Of a DNA stretch of 9,647 bases, positions 1 to 5,224 are shown piece by piece. Source of the stretch: Candidatus Woesearchaeota archaeon (lineage in GTDB: Archaea; Nanobdellota; Nanobdellia; SCGC-AAA011-G17; UBA489); contig JAUXTV010000190.1 in assembly GCA_030679025.1 (NCBI GenBank), positions 1 to 9,647 on the forward strand, given 5' to 3'. A program made the position numbers and the translations under genes. Positions within the stretch are counted from its first letter, which is position 1, and every line of letters starts with the position of its first letter. The notes under the pieces were generated by a model that saw only the letters and a program-made list of their open reading frames with translations, was not told the DNA's origin and made no database searches.

Positions 1-384
1 TCTGATGGCTCACTAGTTAATGATGTTGTTATAGGAGATTTCAAGATGCCGTGGGAAAATAAAGAAGAATTTTGGAAATGGGCAACTCATCAAAGCGGAA
101 TGGAACAAGTAGGCACTGTCTATACAGCACAGGGATTTGAATTTGATTATATAGGGGTTATTTTTGGAAAGGATTTGGTATATGATAGCAATAAAAAAGA
201 GTGGATCGGAAAACTTGAAAATTCCTATGACTCGATGGCTAAACGAGACAAAGAAAAATTCACTCAACACTTAAAAAATGTATATAGAGTCTTGCTTTCT
301 AGAGCTCATAAAGGAGTTTATGTATATTTTATGGATAAAAGTACAGAAGAGTATTTTAAATCTAAGATAGAATCTAACTCTTAA
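1..384 (+). CDS. DUF2075-type P-loop ATPase/helicase, C-terminal end (partial)
   Basis: The reading frame is open from base 1, so only the last 127 residues are in the window and the true start lies upstream. Visible motifs are those of the C-terminal RecA-like lobe of superfamily 1-like DUF2075 proteins: VYTAQGFEFDYIGVIFG (about window residues 40-56), where TAQGFE resembles helicase motif V, and YRVLLSRAHKGVYVYF (about 95-110), where the LLSR arginine resembles the motif VI arginine finger. Members are predicted NTP-dependent nucleic-acid remodelers, often found in accessory or defence contexts. The nuclease and ATPase-site motifs (Walker A and B) would be upstream and cannot be checked. 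The 3' end overlaps the convergent small gene by 11 nt. The family call is by motif recognition and fairly secure; its biological role is not. Confidence 0.85.
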   Translation, partial: SDGSLVNDVVIGDFKMPWENKEEFWKWATHQSGMEQVGTVYTAQGFEFDYIGVIFGKDLVYDSNKKEWIGKLENSYDSMAKRDKEKFTQHLKNVYRVLLSRAHKGVYVYFMDKSTEEYFKSKIESNS

Positions 385-529
385 TTTTCTTATTTAGTTT
401 AATAGCAACTATAAATCCATCATTCATATCCATATAGTCATGCGGGTTCTCTACGTTTCTTAATTGTTTTAGTATTGGATCAAGGTAATAGGTCTTTTTT
501 CCCATTTTAATTTTTGGCAATTCAATCAT
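374..529 (-). CDS. 51-residue small protein of unknown function
   Basis: The open frame extends further upstream, but that extension is just radC read in another frame, so I place the start at the ATG at 529-527 (MIELPKIKMGKKTYYLDP...). The protein has a short beta-like start, a KTYYLDP segment and a LRNVENPHDYMDM segment, then a lysine-rich tail. It resembles, from memory, short archaeal proteins with an IELPKI...LRNVENPHD pattern; this is not verified. The start overlaps the radC stop by 8 nt, and the GTGGAGAT that encodes Ser-Gly-Asp of the radC metal motif could act as its Shine-Dalgarno sequence about 11 nt upstream. Translation coupling to radC is therefore plausible. The last codons overlap the convergent DUF2075 gene. 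No function can be assigned. Confidence 0.6.
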   Translation of the reverse strand: MIELPKIKMGKKTYYLDPILKQLRNVENPHDYMDMNDGFIVAIKLNKKIKS

Positions 530-1070
530 GTATAGGATCTCCACTAGGATGATTATGCACCAAAATAATCCCATAAGCGCTCTCCTGAATCGCCCGCTTA
601 AACACTTCCCTAGGATGGACTAAGGAAGCGTCTAACGTTCCTATCGAAATGGTCTCTTCTTTGAGAATCTGGTGTTTGCTGTCCAAATAGAGTACTATGA
701 AATGCTCCTGCTTCTCTTGGCCTAAGCGATCTTTGAACCGGTTAAAGACGTCCTCAGCAGAAGTAATCTTTTGTTTATAGCCGCCGTTGATCAATTTGTT
801 ATAGCGCTTGCTGAGTTCTACAAAGCTTAAAATCTGTAACGGCTTGACATGATCACCACAGATAGTCTTGAGTTGTCTATAGCTTAATGTTTCTAGTCCA
901 TGCAGATTATAGTTTTTCAGCAGCCTATGGCTCAATTCCAGAACATTTTCCCCTTTTGTTCCTCTGCCTAGAAGAATAGCTAAAAGTTCTGCAGTATCCA
1001 AAGTAGTTGCACCTGATCTGATGAGCTTATAAGATGGTTTGGATGAGAAATGCAAAGAGTGGATGTTCAT
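522..1070 (-). CDS. radC: RadC/JAB-domain protein, truncated within the metal-binding motif
   Basis: The 182-residue product has the two RadC modules: an N-terminal UPF0758/helix-hairpin-helix-like part (LDTAELLAILLGRGTKGENVLELSHRLL shows the family signature, residues about 24-51) and an MPN/JAB domain (about 104-182, with DSKHQILKEETISIGTLDASLVHPREVFK-type sequence). The protein stops three residues after HNHPSGDP (172-179). Family members normally run about 40 residues more and supply the Ser-x-x-Asp half of the JAMM zinc motif; here that is missing, so metal binding is probably lost or altered. RadC was named for DNA repair but its function is unsettled, and it is frequent on mobile and accessory DNA. 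A perfect AGGAGGT at 1084-1078 sits 7 nt before the ATG, fitting a downstream gene of an operon with the DUF1016 nuclease, 160 bp away. Confidence 0.85.
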   Translation of the reverse strand: MNIHSLHFSSKPSYKLIRSGATTLDTAELLAILLGRGTKGENVLELSHRLLKNYNLHGLETLSYRQLKTICGDHVKPLQILSFVELSKRYNKLINGGYKQKITSAEDVFNRFKDRLGQEKQEHFIVLYLDSKHQILKEETISIGTLDASLVHPREVFKRAIQESAYGIILVHNHPSGDPIHD

Positions 1071-1077
1071 AGTTTAT

Positions 1078-1084
1078 ACCTCCT
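1078..1084 (-). promoter_or_regulatory. Strong Shine-Dalgarno for radC
   Basis: On the minus strand this reads AGGAGGT, a perfect anti-16S match ending 7 nt before the radC ATG at 1070. No TATA box is visible at the expected distance. This contrasts with the leaderless-looking first genes elsewhere in the window and supports radC being read from a transcript that starts further upstream, probably at the DUF1016 promoter. Confidence 0.8.
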
Positions 1085-1094
1085 GTTTAATTTG

Positions 1095-1193
1095 CCAGAC
1101 AGTGTCTGGTAATTTTTCCAATGTAATTGGTGAGACAGTGTCTCACTTTTTGATGCATGCCCATTCACCTTAATTCGGCAGACACTGTCTGCC
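1095..1193. repeat. Cluster of three GACAGTGTC-centred palindromes
   Basis: Three inverted repeats with an odd central base share the core GACAGTGTC (or its complement GACACTGTC): CCAGACA-G-TGTCTGG at 1095-1109, GTGAGACA-G-TGTCTCAC at 1130-1146 and GGCAGACA-C-TGTCTGCC at 1177-1193. A fourth small palindrome, CCAAT-gta-ATTGG (1118-1130), lies between the first two. The first two centres are 36 nt apart, the second and third 47 nt. Flanking sequence as well as the core is shared with the cluster at 2949-3011. They fill the gap between the DUF1016 stop and radC. They could be protein-binding sites, REP-like repeats or RNA hairpins. Confidence 0.85.
1111..1143 (+). repeat. 33-nt direct repeat, copy 1
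   Basis: These 33 bases are identical to 2963-2995. The unit runs from AATTTTTCCAATG through ATTGGTGA into the GACAGTGTCT core, so the repeat includes spacer DNA as well as the palindrome. An exact 33-base match between two intergenic regions 1.85 kb apart shows that the palindrome cluster was duplicated or spread as a unit. Confidence 0.9.
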
Positions 1194-1230
1194 ATTTTGT
1201 TATAGTTTAGGGAATTGGTGTGTTTGTTTT

Positions 1231-2256
1231 TCATGATTTTTCCTGCTCCAGGAGATTTTGTAATTGCTGCTGTAATGCTTTCTTGTCAGGTAGATAAAGC
1301 TTATATTTGGAAACAAAAAGTTGATTAGTAATGCCTCCAAGAGCATATTCTATACTAAAGGTGTCTTTTTCAGTGCCAAGAATGATACCAATAGGATGAT
1401 TATCGTCTTGGCCAGATTCTTCTTTCTTGAAATAGCTGAGATACATATTCATCTGCCCTATATCTTGATGTGTCACCTTTCCAAGTTTCAAATCAATCAA
1501 AACAAAACATTTTAAAATTCTGTGATAAAATACCAAATCAACATAAAAATGTATATTGTCGAGTGTGATTCTATGTTGTCTTCCGACAAAAGTAAATCCT
1601 TTTCCTAACTCGAGGAGAAACATCTGGAGATTATTAATAATCTTTTGTTCTAATTCCTTTTCAGAACAGCGATAACCTTCTGGTATTTGTAAAAATTCAA
1701 AAATATAGGGATCTTTAAGAATATCTTTAGTTGTTTCGACAAGCTGTCCTTTTTGAGCCAGATTCAGAACACCTTTTTTATCTTTGCTAAGGGCAATTCT
1801 ATGGAATAAAGCTGTATTGATTTGCCTTTTTAACTCACGGACTGACCAGCCTTCATGGACACATTGCTTTTCATAAAATCGCCTTGCAAGATCGTCCTCT
1901 ATCCCTATTAACTCGATATAATGGCTCCAGGACAATTCTGCAGACAGTGTCTGCAAATTCTTATAACTAAGGTAAAACTGCCTCATCAAATAAAGGTTTC
2001 TTATGTTAAATCCTCTTCCATACTTTGTTTTTAGATCCTGTGTCAATCGTTCAAGGAGTCTACTCCCATACTCTGCTTTCTCTCCTCCTTGTTGTTCAAA
2101 CTCCACAATCTGCTTGCCAATCTCCCAATAAGTTTTCACTAAAATTCGATTGACAAACTGTAGTGCTTTTCTTCTGCCTTCTTCGAGAATATGTCCTATA
2201 GCACTAATCAAATGAATATATGGTTGCTTTGAAGCTACAGAACTTTTGTTAGTCAT
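1231..2256 (-). CDS. yhcG: DUF1016 / YhcG-type PD-(D/E)XK nuclease
   Basis: The 341-residue protein has the full two-domain layout of the family: an N-terminal DUF1016_N domain (about 15-155, including RKALQFVNRILVKTYWEIGKQI and LSWSHYIELIGI) and a C-terminal PD-(D/E)XK nuclease domain. Likely active-site residues are E216 (in LELGKGF), D240 (in HFYVDLVFYH) and D255-x-K257 (in VLIDLKLGKVTHQDIGQM). The family is related to Holliday-junction resolvase-like nucleases and occurs in accessory regions; its substrate is not known. The frame can be extended to a TTG at 2262, but a TATA-like ACTATATG (minus strand, about 2288-2281) lies about 28 nt before the ATG at 2256, so I chose that start. A GACAGTGTC palindrome lies inside the frame (1940-1954) and encodes QTLSA at residues 102-106. 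The gene diverges from the 2435 gene and is followed by radC. Confidence 0.9.
   Translation of the reverse strand: MTNKSSVASKQPYIHLISAIGHILEEGRRKALQFVNRILVKTYWEIGKQIVEFEQQGGEKAEYGSRLLERLTQDLKTKYGRGFNIRNLYLMRQFYLSYKNLQTLSAELSWSHYIELIGIEDDLARRFYEKQCVHEGWSVRELKRQINTALFHRIALSKDKKGVLNLAQKGQLVETTKDILKDPYIFEFLQIPEGYRCSEKELEQKIINNLQMFLLELGKGFTFVGRQHRITLDNIHFYVDLVFYHRILKCFVLIDLKLGKVTHQDIGQMNMYLSYFKKEESGQDDNHPIGIILGTEKDTFSIEYALGGITNQLFVSKYKLYLPDKKALQQQLQNLLEQEKS
1940..1954. repeat. GACAGTGTC palindrome inside the DUF1016 coding sequence
   Basis: GCAGACA-G-TGTCTGC is a perfect 15-nt inverted repeat with one central base. Its 11-nt core matches the intergenic palindromes on either side of the gene, and on the minus strand even the preceding AATT matches copies at 1174 and 2999. 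It is read in frame as QTLSA between the N-terminal subdomain and the LSWSHY motif. Identity to the noncoding copies makes insertion of a repeat into the gene, or selection for a binding site there, more likely than chance. Confidence 0.8.
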
Positions 2257-2278
2257 GCACAAGAGAAGAACACAGTTT

Positions 2279-2390
2279 TCATATAGTTTATCTAGAAAAA
2301 AGCGAATATCTTGCAGGAAACACGAATATCTTCTGAAACTTAGCTAGATATTTTCGCTAGATGACTGATGTTTCGTAAATCTTGCGAAAA
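2279..2390. promoter_or_regulatory. Divergent control region with CG-motif cluster
   Basis: This region lies between the divergent DUF1016 and 2435 genes. It holds CGAA/TTCG motifs with CG at 2303, 2323, 2355, 2374 and 2385 (spacings 20, 32, 19 and 11). CGAATATCTT is repeated exactly 20 nt apart (2303 and 2323), and AGCGAATATCT (2301-2311) is mirrored by AGATATTTTCGCT (2346-2358) with two extra T residues. The cluster sits just upstream of TATA-like elements on both sides: about 2281-2288 for DUF1016 and about 2404-2412 for the plus-strand gene. It looks like an operator or activator region shared by both promoters. Similar motifs occur at 4121-4156 and 7638-7731. Confidence 0.5.
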
Positions 2391-2434
2391 AATTAAAAGA
2401 AAACTATTAATACTTCCTTATTTTCCCTTTTCCT

Positions 2435-2887
2435 ATGAACCTCAAAAAAGCACTGTATGAAGAACAAAAGAGACTAGCTTTGGCAAGATTAAATACTCTA
2501 GATCCCGAAAGAGAGATTCTGCTAGGAGTTATGTTAAGCAATAATAAAATAACCGTCAGAAAGATTATAGAGCATATCCAAAAAGATGATAAGTTTGGAA
2601 AACAAGCAGTGCAAGTACAGATGAAGATGCTAAAAATTCTTGCAAATAATACTGAAAAAAACAACAAAGATATACCGATAGAGATCAAGAAAATAATTAT
2701 CTCTCGTTTGGAAGATATACCCTCTAACCTAAAAATGGCTCTGGGTGTTTATGGCTCTTTTGATAAACAACAGTTAATAGAACATGTAAGAAAAGGAGAC
2801 GGCATAGGAAAAAGAATAGTAGCAATGGAATTAGAGTTTATCAAGGACTTAGTAAGCGGAAAAATAGCAAAGTTTCTGGCAGAATAA
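2435..2887 (+). CDS. Hypothetical helical protein with internal ~40-residue duplication
   Basis: The 150-residue protein is highly charged and predicted by eye to be alpha-helical, with no signal peptide or membrane segment. Two segments align with each other: residues about 30-69 (LGVMLSNNKITVRKIIEH..KDDKFGKQAV) and about 103-139 (LGVYGSFDKQQLIEH..KGDGIGKRIV). Both share an (I/L)IEH(I/V)xK, D-x-x-GK, and a following amphipathic helix. I do not recognise a named family; the pattern recalls short archaeal proteins with LIEHV-KGD-x-GK repeats, from memory only. A weak TATA-like ATTAATA lies about 27 nt before the ATG, fitting a leaderless message. It diverges from the DUF1016 nuclease and shares its upstream CG-motif cluster, so co-regulation is possible. 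Confidence 0.75.
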   Translation: MNLKKALYEEQKRLALARLNTLDPEREILLGVMLSNNKITVRKIIEHIQKDDKFGKQAVQVQMKMLKILANNTEKNNKDIPIEIKKIIISRLEDIPSNLKMALGVYGSFDKQQLIEHVRKGDGIGKRIVAMELEFIKDLVSGKIAKFLAE

Positions 2888-2948
2888 AACGAGCTTATTA
2901 AATTCTTAGAACATGTGCTATAGAAAGTTGTAAAGATGGTGATTTCTG

Positions 2949-3011
2949 CGACAGTGTCTCGGAATTTTTCCAATGTAATTGGTGAGACAGTGTCTGCCAA
3001 TTTTTCCAATG
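2949..3011. repeat. 36-bp tandem palindrome repeat, about 1.7 units
   Basis: The unit GACAGTGTCT + 3 nt + AATTTTTCCAATG + TAATTGGTGA (36 nt) starts at 2950, repeats at 2986 and breaks off after CCAATG at 3011. Both palindrome cores (2950-2958 and 2985-2995) match those at 1095-1193 and the DUF1016 coding copy. 2963-2995 is identical to 1111-1143. The short period and lack of unique spacers argue against CRISPR. It lies between the stop of the 2435 gene and inverted repeat copy A. Confidence 0.85.
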
Positions 3012-3036
3012 CTAAGATAAATCCTACGTGTTGTAC

Positions 3037-3152
3037 ACAAGATTTATAAAATCTGAAGCCATAATACCTGTATAGGGGAAAGCGACCTGATGAACCCCGT
3101 GCTCGCATTGCGATGATGCGGTTAGTAAAGTAGACGGACGCCATTACCCTAT
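3037..3152 (-). repeat. 116-nt repeat copy A, candidate structured RNA (81-nt core 3072-3152)
   Basis: Read on the minus strand, this matches copy B (8263-8379) over its whole length with no gap in the 81-nt core. The core is GC-rich against an AT-rich background and folds as ATAGGG / CCCTAT at the ends, a mismatch, AA / TT, an internal loop, GCG-T-CC / GG-T-CGC, and an inner TCGC-AAT-GCGA hairpin. Differences from copy B fall in loops, bulges or mismatches of this fold. After an 8-nt variable spacer comes a second conserved block, TATGGCTT(C/G)AGATTTTATAAA, which in this copy forms an AGATTT/AAATCT palindrome. It lies 207 nt downstream of the DUF3800 gene on the same strand. It may be an RNA gene, a 3'-UTR element or a mobile repeat. 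Confidence 0.7.
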
Positions 3153-3165
3153 GCTTTTTCTAAAA

Positions 3166-3208
3166 TCAGATAGTGTCTGACTTTTTAATTCGGCAAACAC
3201 TGTCTGTC
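3166..3208. repeat. Two degenerate GACAGTGTC palindromes
   Basis: TCAGATA-G-TGTCTGA (3166-3180) has one mismatched arm position, and GGCAAACACTGTCTGTC (3192-3208) has two changes relative to GGCAGACACTGTCTGCC. The following and preceding bases (CTTTTT, TTAATTCGGCA, CATT) match the second and third palindromes of the 1095-1193 cluster with the spacer shortened. This looks like a decayed copy of that pair, placed just beyond the inner end of repeat copy A. Confidence 0.65.
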
Positions 3209-3358
3209 ATTATAAAAAATCGTCTCGTTGATTTCAAAAAAACGTAAAGTTTATATAGTATATTCTGCTCATTTATTCTGTTACATATAAAATCCTTTTT
3301 GAAAGGATCCTATTGCTTATGTGGTAGGGCTTGACGAGTAGAGAAGGTGTTGTAACTT
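3209..3358. other. Non-coding AT-rich gap with hairpin
   Basis: No gene is supported here. The main structure is ATCCTTT-TTG-AAAGGAT (3292-3308), a perfect 7-bp hairpin with a 3-nt loop. On the minus strand it is followed by TTTTAT and lies about 50 nt past the DUF3800 stop, so it could end that transcript. TATA-like strings (TTTATATA near 3250-3257, CATATAAAA near 3284-3292) are present on the plus strand but lead to no open reading frame. Confidence 0.4.
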
Positions 3359-4075
3359 TTATTTCTTCTGTAATTCTATACCTTTTGCTTTTTCTTTAAT
3401 AATATTAAAATATAAAGAGTTATTATTTTCAAAATATTGATAGATCGCACCACATATAAGATCAACTGCCTGCAATTCCTCAGTAAGTCTAGAATTTTTT
3501 GGTTCTATCTTTATAACTAATGAACCTTTATCTTGTTTAAATTGTTCATACTCTTCTTTTTTTATTTCAGTAAATACTGCTTCATCACGAACTCCTTTTC
3601 TTTTGATTCCGTCAGTACCTTGCAATTCTATTTCTCCTTGTTTATAGTCTAAAAGAGCAAAATAGGATGGTTTCTTTCCAAGAAAATCTAGATCTGATAT
3701 GACACTTTCTGGTTTTTCCTTACTTGGTTTTTGAAAAATATGCCAGAATAGTTGTCCTAAAATGTTTTGCTTTAGCTTTTTATCAAAATTAATACTATTC
3801 TTATGGAAACAAAGATAATATATCTTTAAATCAATCTTCGCTAATGCTTCTAGTGTTCTTATTAGGAGAGGTTTATCTGGAAAAGAATAGAATTTTATTT
3901 CTGCCTTTCTATTAAGCCAATCCGTAGTTTTCTTTTTTTCTAATAATCTTTGTTTAGTTTTTCTAATTATTTTATTAATCTTCTTTCTTTCGCTTGTGCA
4001 TACTAAACATAATACTAATTTCTTTGAACCTCTTGCACCTAAATCACCACTCTCATCGAGATATGCAAATTCCAT
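3359..4075 (-). CDS. DUF3800-family protein (predicted RNase H-like)
   Basis: The 238-residue product has the two DUF3800 hallmarks: an N-terminal strand with acidic motif YLDESGDLG (about 5-13) and a C-terminal LTEELQAVDLICGAIYQYF (about 198-215), whose LQ-x-x-D places an aspartate near 205. The family is proposed to adopt an RNase H-like fold and to be a metal-dependent nuclease or phosphoesterase; it occurs often in defence and mobile regions. No activity has been shown here. An ATG at 4090 is possible, but a TATA-like GATATATT centred near 4106 would put transcription start near 4080, so the ATG at 4075 fits better and gives the usual short run-in to YLDESGD. A phased array of CCG motifs lies just upstream (4121-4156), and repeat copy A lies downstream. 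Composition is very AT-rich. Confidence 0.85.
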   Translation of the reverse strand: MEFAYLDESGDLGARGSKKLVLCLVCTSERKKINKIIRKTKQRLLEKKKTTDWLNRKAEIKFYSFPDKPLLIRTLEALAKIDLKIYYLCFHKNSINFDKKLKQNILGQLFWHIFQKPSKEKPESVISDLDFLGKKPSYFALLDYKQGEIELQGTDGIKRKGVRDEAVFTEIKKEEYEQFKQDKGSLVIKIEPKNSRLTEELQAVDLICGAIYQYFENNNSLYFNIIKEKAKGIELQKK

Positions 4076-4120
4076 ATGAAAAGTAATCATAGTTCATTTA
4101 AGAATATATCTGAAGTATTT

Positions 4121-4156
4121 CCGAAAATCTTCCGAATTTTCCGGAAACTTTCCGAC
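4121..4156. promoter_or_regulatory. Helically phased CCG motif array upstream of DUF3800
   Basis: Four TTCCG-type motifs have CCG starting at 4121, 4132, 4141 and 4152, spacings 11, 9 and 11, which averages one DNA turn. TTTCCGGAAA at 4138-4147 is a perfect palindrome. On the minus strand the motif reads CGGAAA and the array abuts the TATA-like element of the DUF3800 gene. Such phasing places all sites on one face of the helix and suggests cooperative protein binding. Confidence 0.5.
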
Positions 4157-4214
4157 GCTTTTTAAATTTTTAGTTGCTCTAGTATCTGTTTACTTCTCAA
4201 AGACCATACAACAA

Positions 4215-4222
4215 TTTATAAA
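4215..4222 (+). promoter_or_regulatory. Archaeal TATA box for the 4246 gene
   Basis: TTTATAAA is centred about 27 nt before the ATG at 4246. With archaeal transcription starting about 25 nt after the TATA box, the message would start at or next to the ATG and have no leader. Confidence 0.65.
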
Positions 4223-4245
4223 TAAAAAATAATTCACTATCTGAA

Positions 4246-4482
4246 ATGAAATTCTTCTTGCAAAATGTTGGCTGGAAAAGTAAAGTTACTCTGAAAAGAG
4301 CTACGTTTAGTATTTCTATCAATAAACTTGTTGCGGTTGGAAGCAGTCTCAAGAAAGGCCAAACGCTTTACTGTTATCTCGCTGCAGATGAACAGCAGCG
4401 TCCTCTTATGGTTGTTTATTTAGATGGCAAAGAAAAAGAACAAGAGAATACACCCGCAAAAACAGACGTCACAGATATTTAA
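4246..4482 (+). CDS. Small hypothetical protein, possibly AbrB-like
   Basis: The 78-residue protein is beta-rich by appearance (KVTLKRATFSISINKLVAVGSSLKKGQTLYCYLA...RPLMVVYLDGK) and ends in a polar, probably disordered tail. The order strand, (S)I-x-x-x-LV, SLKKGQ-x-LYCYL, MVVYLDG resembles SpoVT/AbrB-type swapped-hairpin proteins, where LKKGD precedes a second strand; this is a weak, pattern-level resemblance. If correct it would be a small DNA-binding dimer. The ATG is supported by TTTATAAA about 27 nt upstream. It diverges from DUF3800 and is followed 36 nt later by the DIP1984-like gene on the same strand, so the two may be co-transcribed. Confidence 0.6.
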   Translation: MKFFLQNVGWKSKVTLKRATFSISINKLVAVGSSLKKGQTLYCYLAADEQQRPLMVVYLDGKEKEQENTPAKTDVTDI

Positions 4483-4518
4483 ATCAGTTATGGCTAACTA
4501 TTGATGAGGTCTTGAAAC

Positions 4519-4971
4519 ATGAATCTTGGCGAAGCACTCAGTCTTCTCAAAAAAGAAAAAAGCAGATTATCGAGATTGATAGATCTAAGAAAAGAACATC
4601 TGTACAAAGAAGAAGGCAAAAAAGCAACCTTTAATCCTAAAAAACTTTCGGATGAAATCAATAAGAAGACAGATTATATAAGAATGCTCAAAATAAGAAT
4701 ACAAAAAACAAATTTACACACTTTAGTCAAAGGAGAAACTCTGTCACTAGCAGAAGCGATTATTAAAGTAAATGATATTAGAAAAAAGATCGCTAACTTA
4801 ACAACACTCTTTGAAGAAAGGAGAAGTTATTTTAGTGATTCCAAAGACAAAAAGAAAGTAGCGCAACTAGATGAACTCAAGATTGAGGATGAAATTATGA
4901 CCTTAGAAAGAGAGAAAGTGCAACTGGACAATAGAATCCAAATGACCAACTGGGTAACTTTAGTAGAATAG
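4519..4971 (+). CDS. DIP1984-like coiled-coil protein
   Basis: The 150-residue protein is almost entirely helical and coiled-coil-like. It matches the DIP1984 family pattern: MNLGEALSLL at the start, INKKTDYI..RIQKTN (about 47-65), GETLSLAEAI plus a following xxRxxI (72-91), and the C-terminal LDNRIQMTNWVTLVE (136-150), close to the family's typical ending in Q-x-x-NW. Family members are small cytoplasmic proteins of unknown function. The start has a GAGGT Shine-Dalgarno-like sequence 8 nt upstream (4506-4510), consistent with being the second gene after the AbrB-like gene. Function cannot be stated. Confidence 0.75.
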   Translation: MNLGEALSLLKKEKSRLSRLIDLRKEHLYKEEGKKATFNPKKLSDEINKKTDYIRMLKIRIQKTNLHTLVKGETLSLAEAIIKVNDIRKKIANLTTLFEERRSYFSDSKDKKKVAQLDELKIEDEIMTLEREKVQLDNRIQMTNWVTLVE

Positions 4972-5224
4972 TATGCTTATCTATTTCATATAGGTAAGTG
5001 TCGATAGCGTTGAAGAGAGTATGGGAGTCGCATCGTTCGTTAGTTATGCTCTGCGATTATAGCTTATGAACGATGCGCAGGATTGATAGTCCTTCCAATG
5101 GCAACTGATGCTTTAAGGATTAAGTATCAAAGATTACTGCTAACGGATTACAGGTCACGGATCAAGAACCTCTACTATTCTTCTCAGCTATTGACATTTT
5201 TTATATTGTGGAGCGTTGCAAAAC
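4972..5224. other. 253-nt gap with strong hairpin, no convincing gene
   Basis: This gap holds the two stem-loops listed at 5029-5093, a TATA-like CATATAGG near 4987-4994, and a set of GGATT-type words (near 5081, 5116, 5146 and 5159). A frame opening with TTG at 5083 runs through it into the next gene, but it has no recognisable protein features and overlaps the better-supported zinc-ribbon gene. TTTATA at 5200-5205 is the probable promoter of that gene. Confidence 0.4.
5029..5093 (+). ncRNA. Candidate structured RNA or terminator: long stem-loop
   Basis: CGCATCGTTC (5029-5038) pairs perfectly with GAACGATGCG (5068-5077). The stem continues inward with a G-U and U-A pair, one U-U mismatch, then AGTTAT (5042-5047) with ATAGCT (5059-5064) including one wobble, leaving an 11-nt loop. 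That is 18 pairs in 19 positions. A second small hairpin, AGGAT/GTCCT, follows at 5079-5093. A TATA-like CATATAGG (4987-4994) would place a start near 5016. Whether this is a stand-alone RNA, a 3' end for the DIP1984-like transcript, or a mobile palindrome cannot be told from one copy. Confidence 0.4.

Noticed and set aside
105..122. GGCACTGTCTAT as a palindrome copy in DUF2075
   Set aside because: Only one arm matches, and the codons encode the conserved VGTVYT motif, so it is explained by coding.
1321..1515. 64-codon plus-strand frame
   Set aside because: Fully antisense to the conserved nuclease domain of DUF1016; no promoter or protein signal.
2949..3011. 36-bp periodic repeats resembling a CRISPR array
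   Set aside because: The whole 36-bp unit is repeated with no unique spacers, there are fewer than two units, and no cas genes are present.
2749..3144. 131-codon minus-strand open frame
   Set aside because: Its N-terminal part is repeat copy A and its middle is the palindrome cluster; the rest is antisense to the 2435 gene. No protein family is suggested, and the differences from copy B are better explained by RNA structure.
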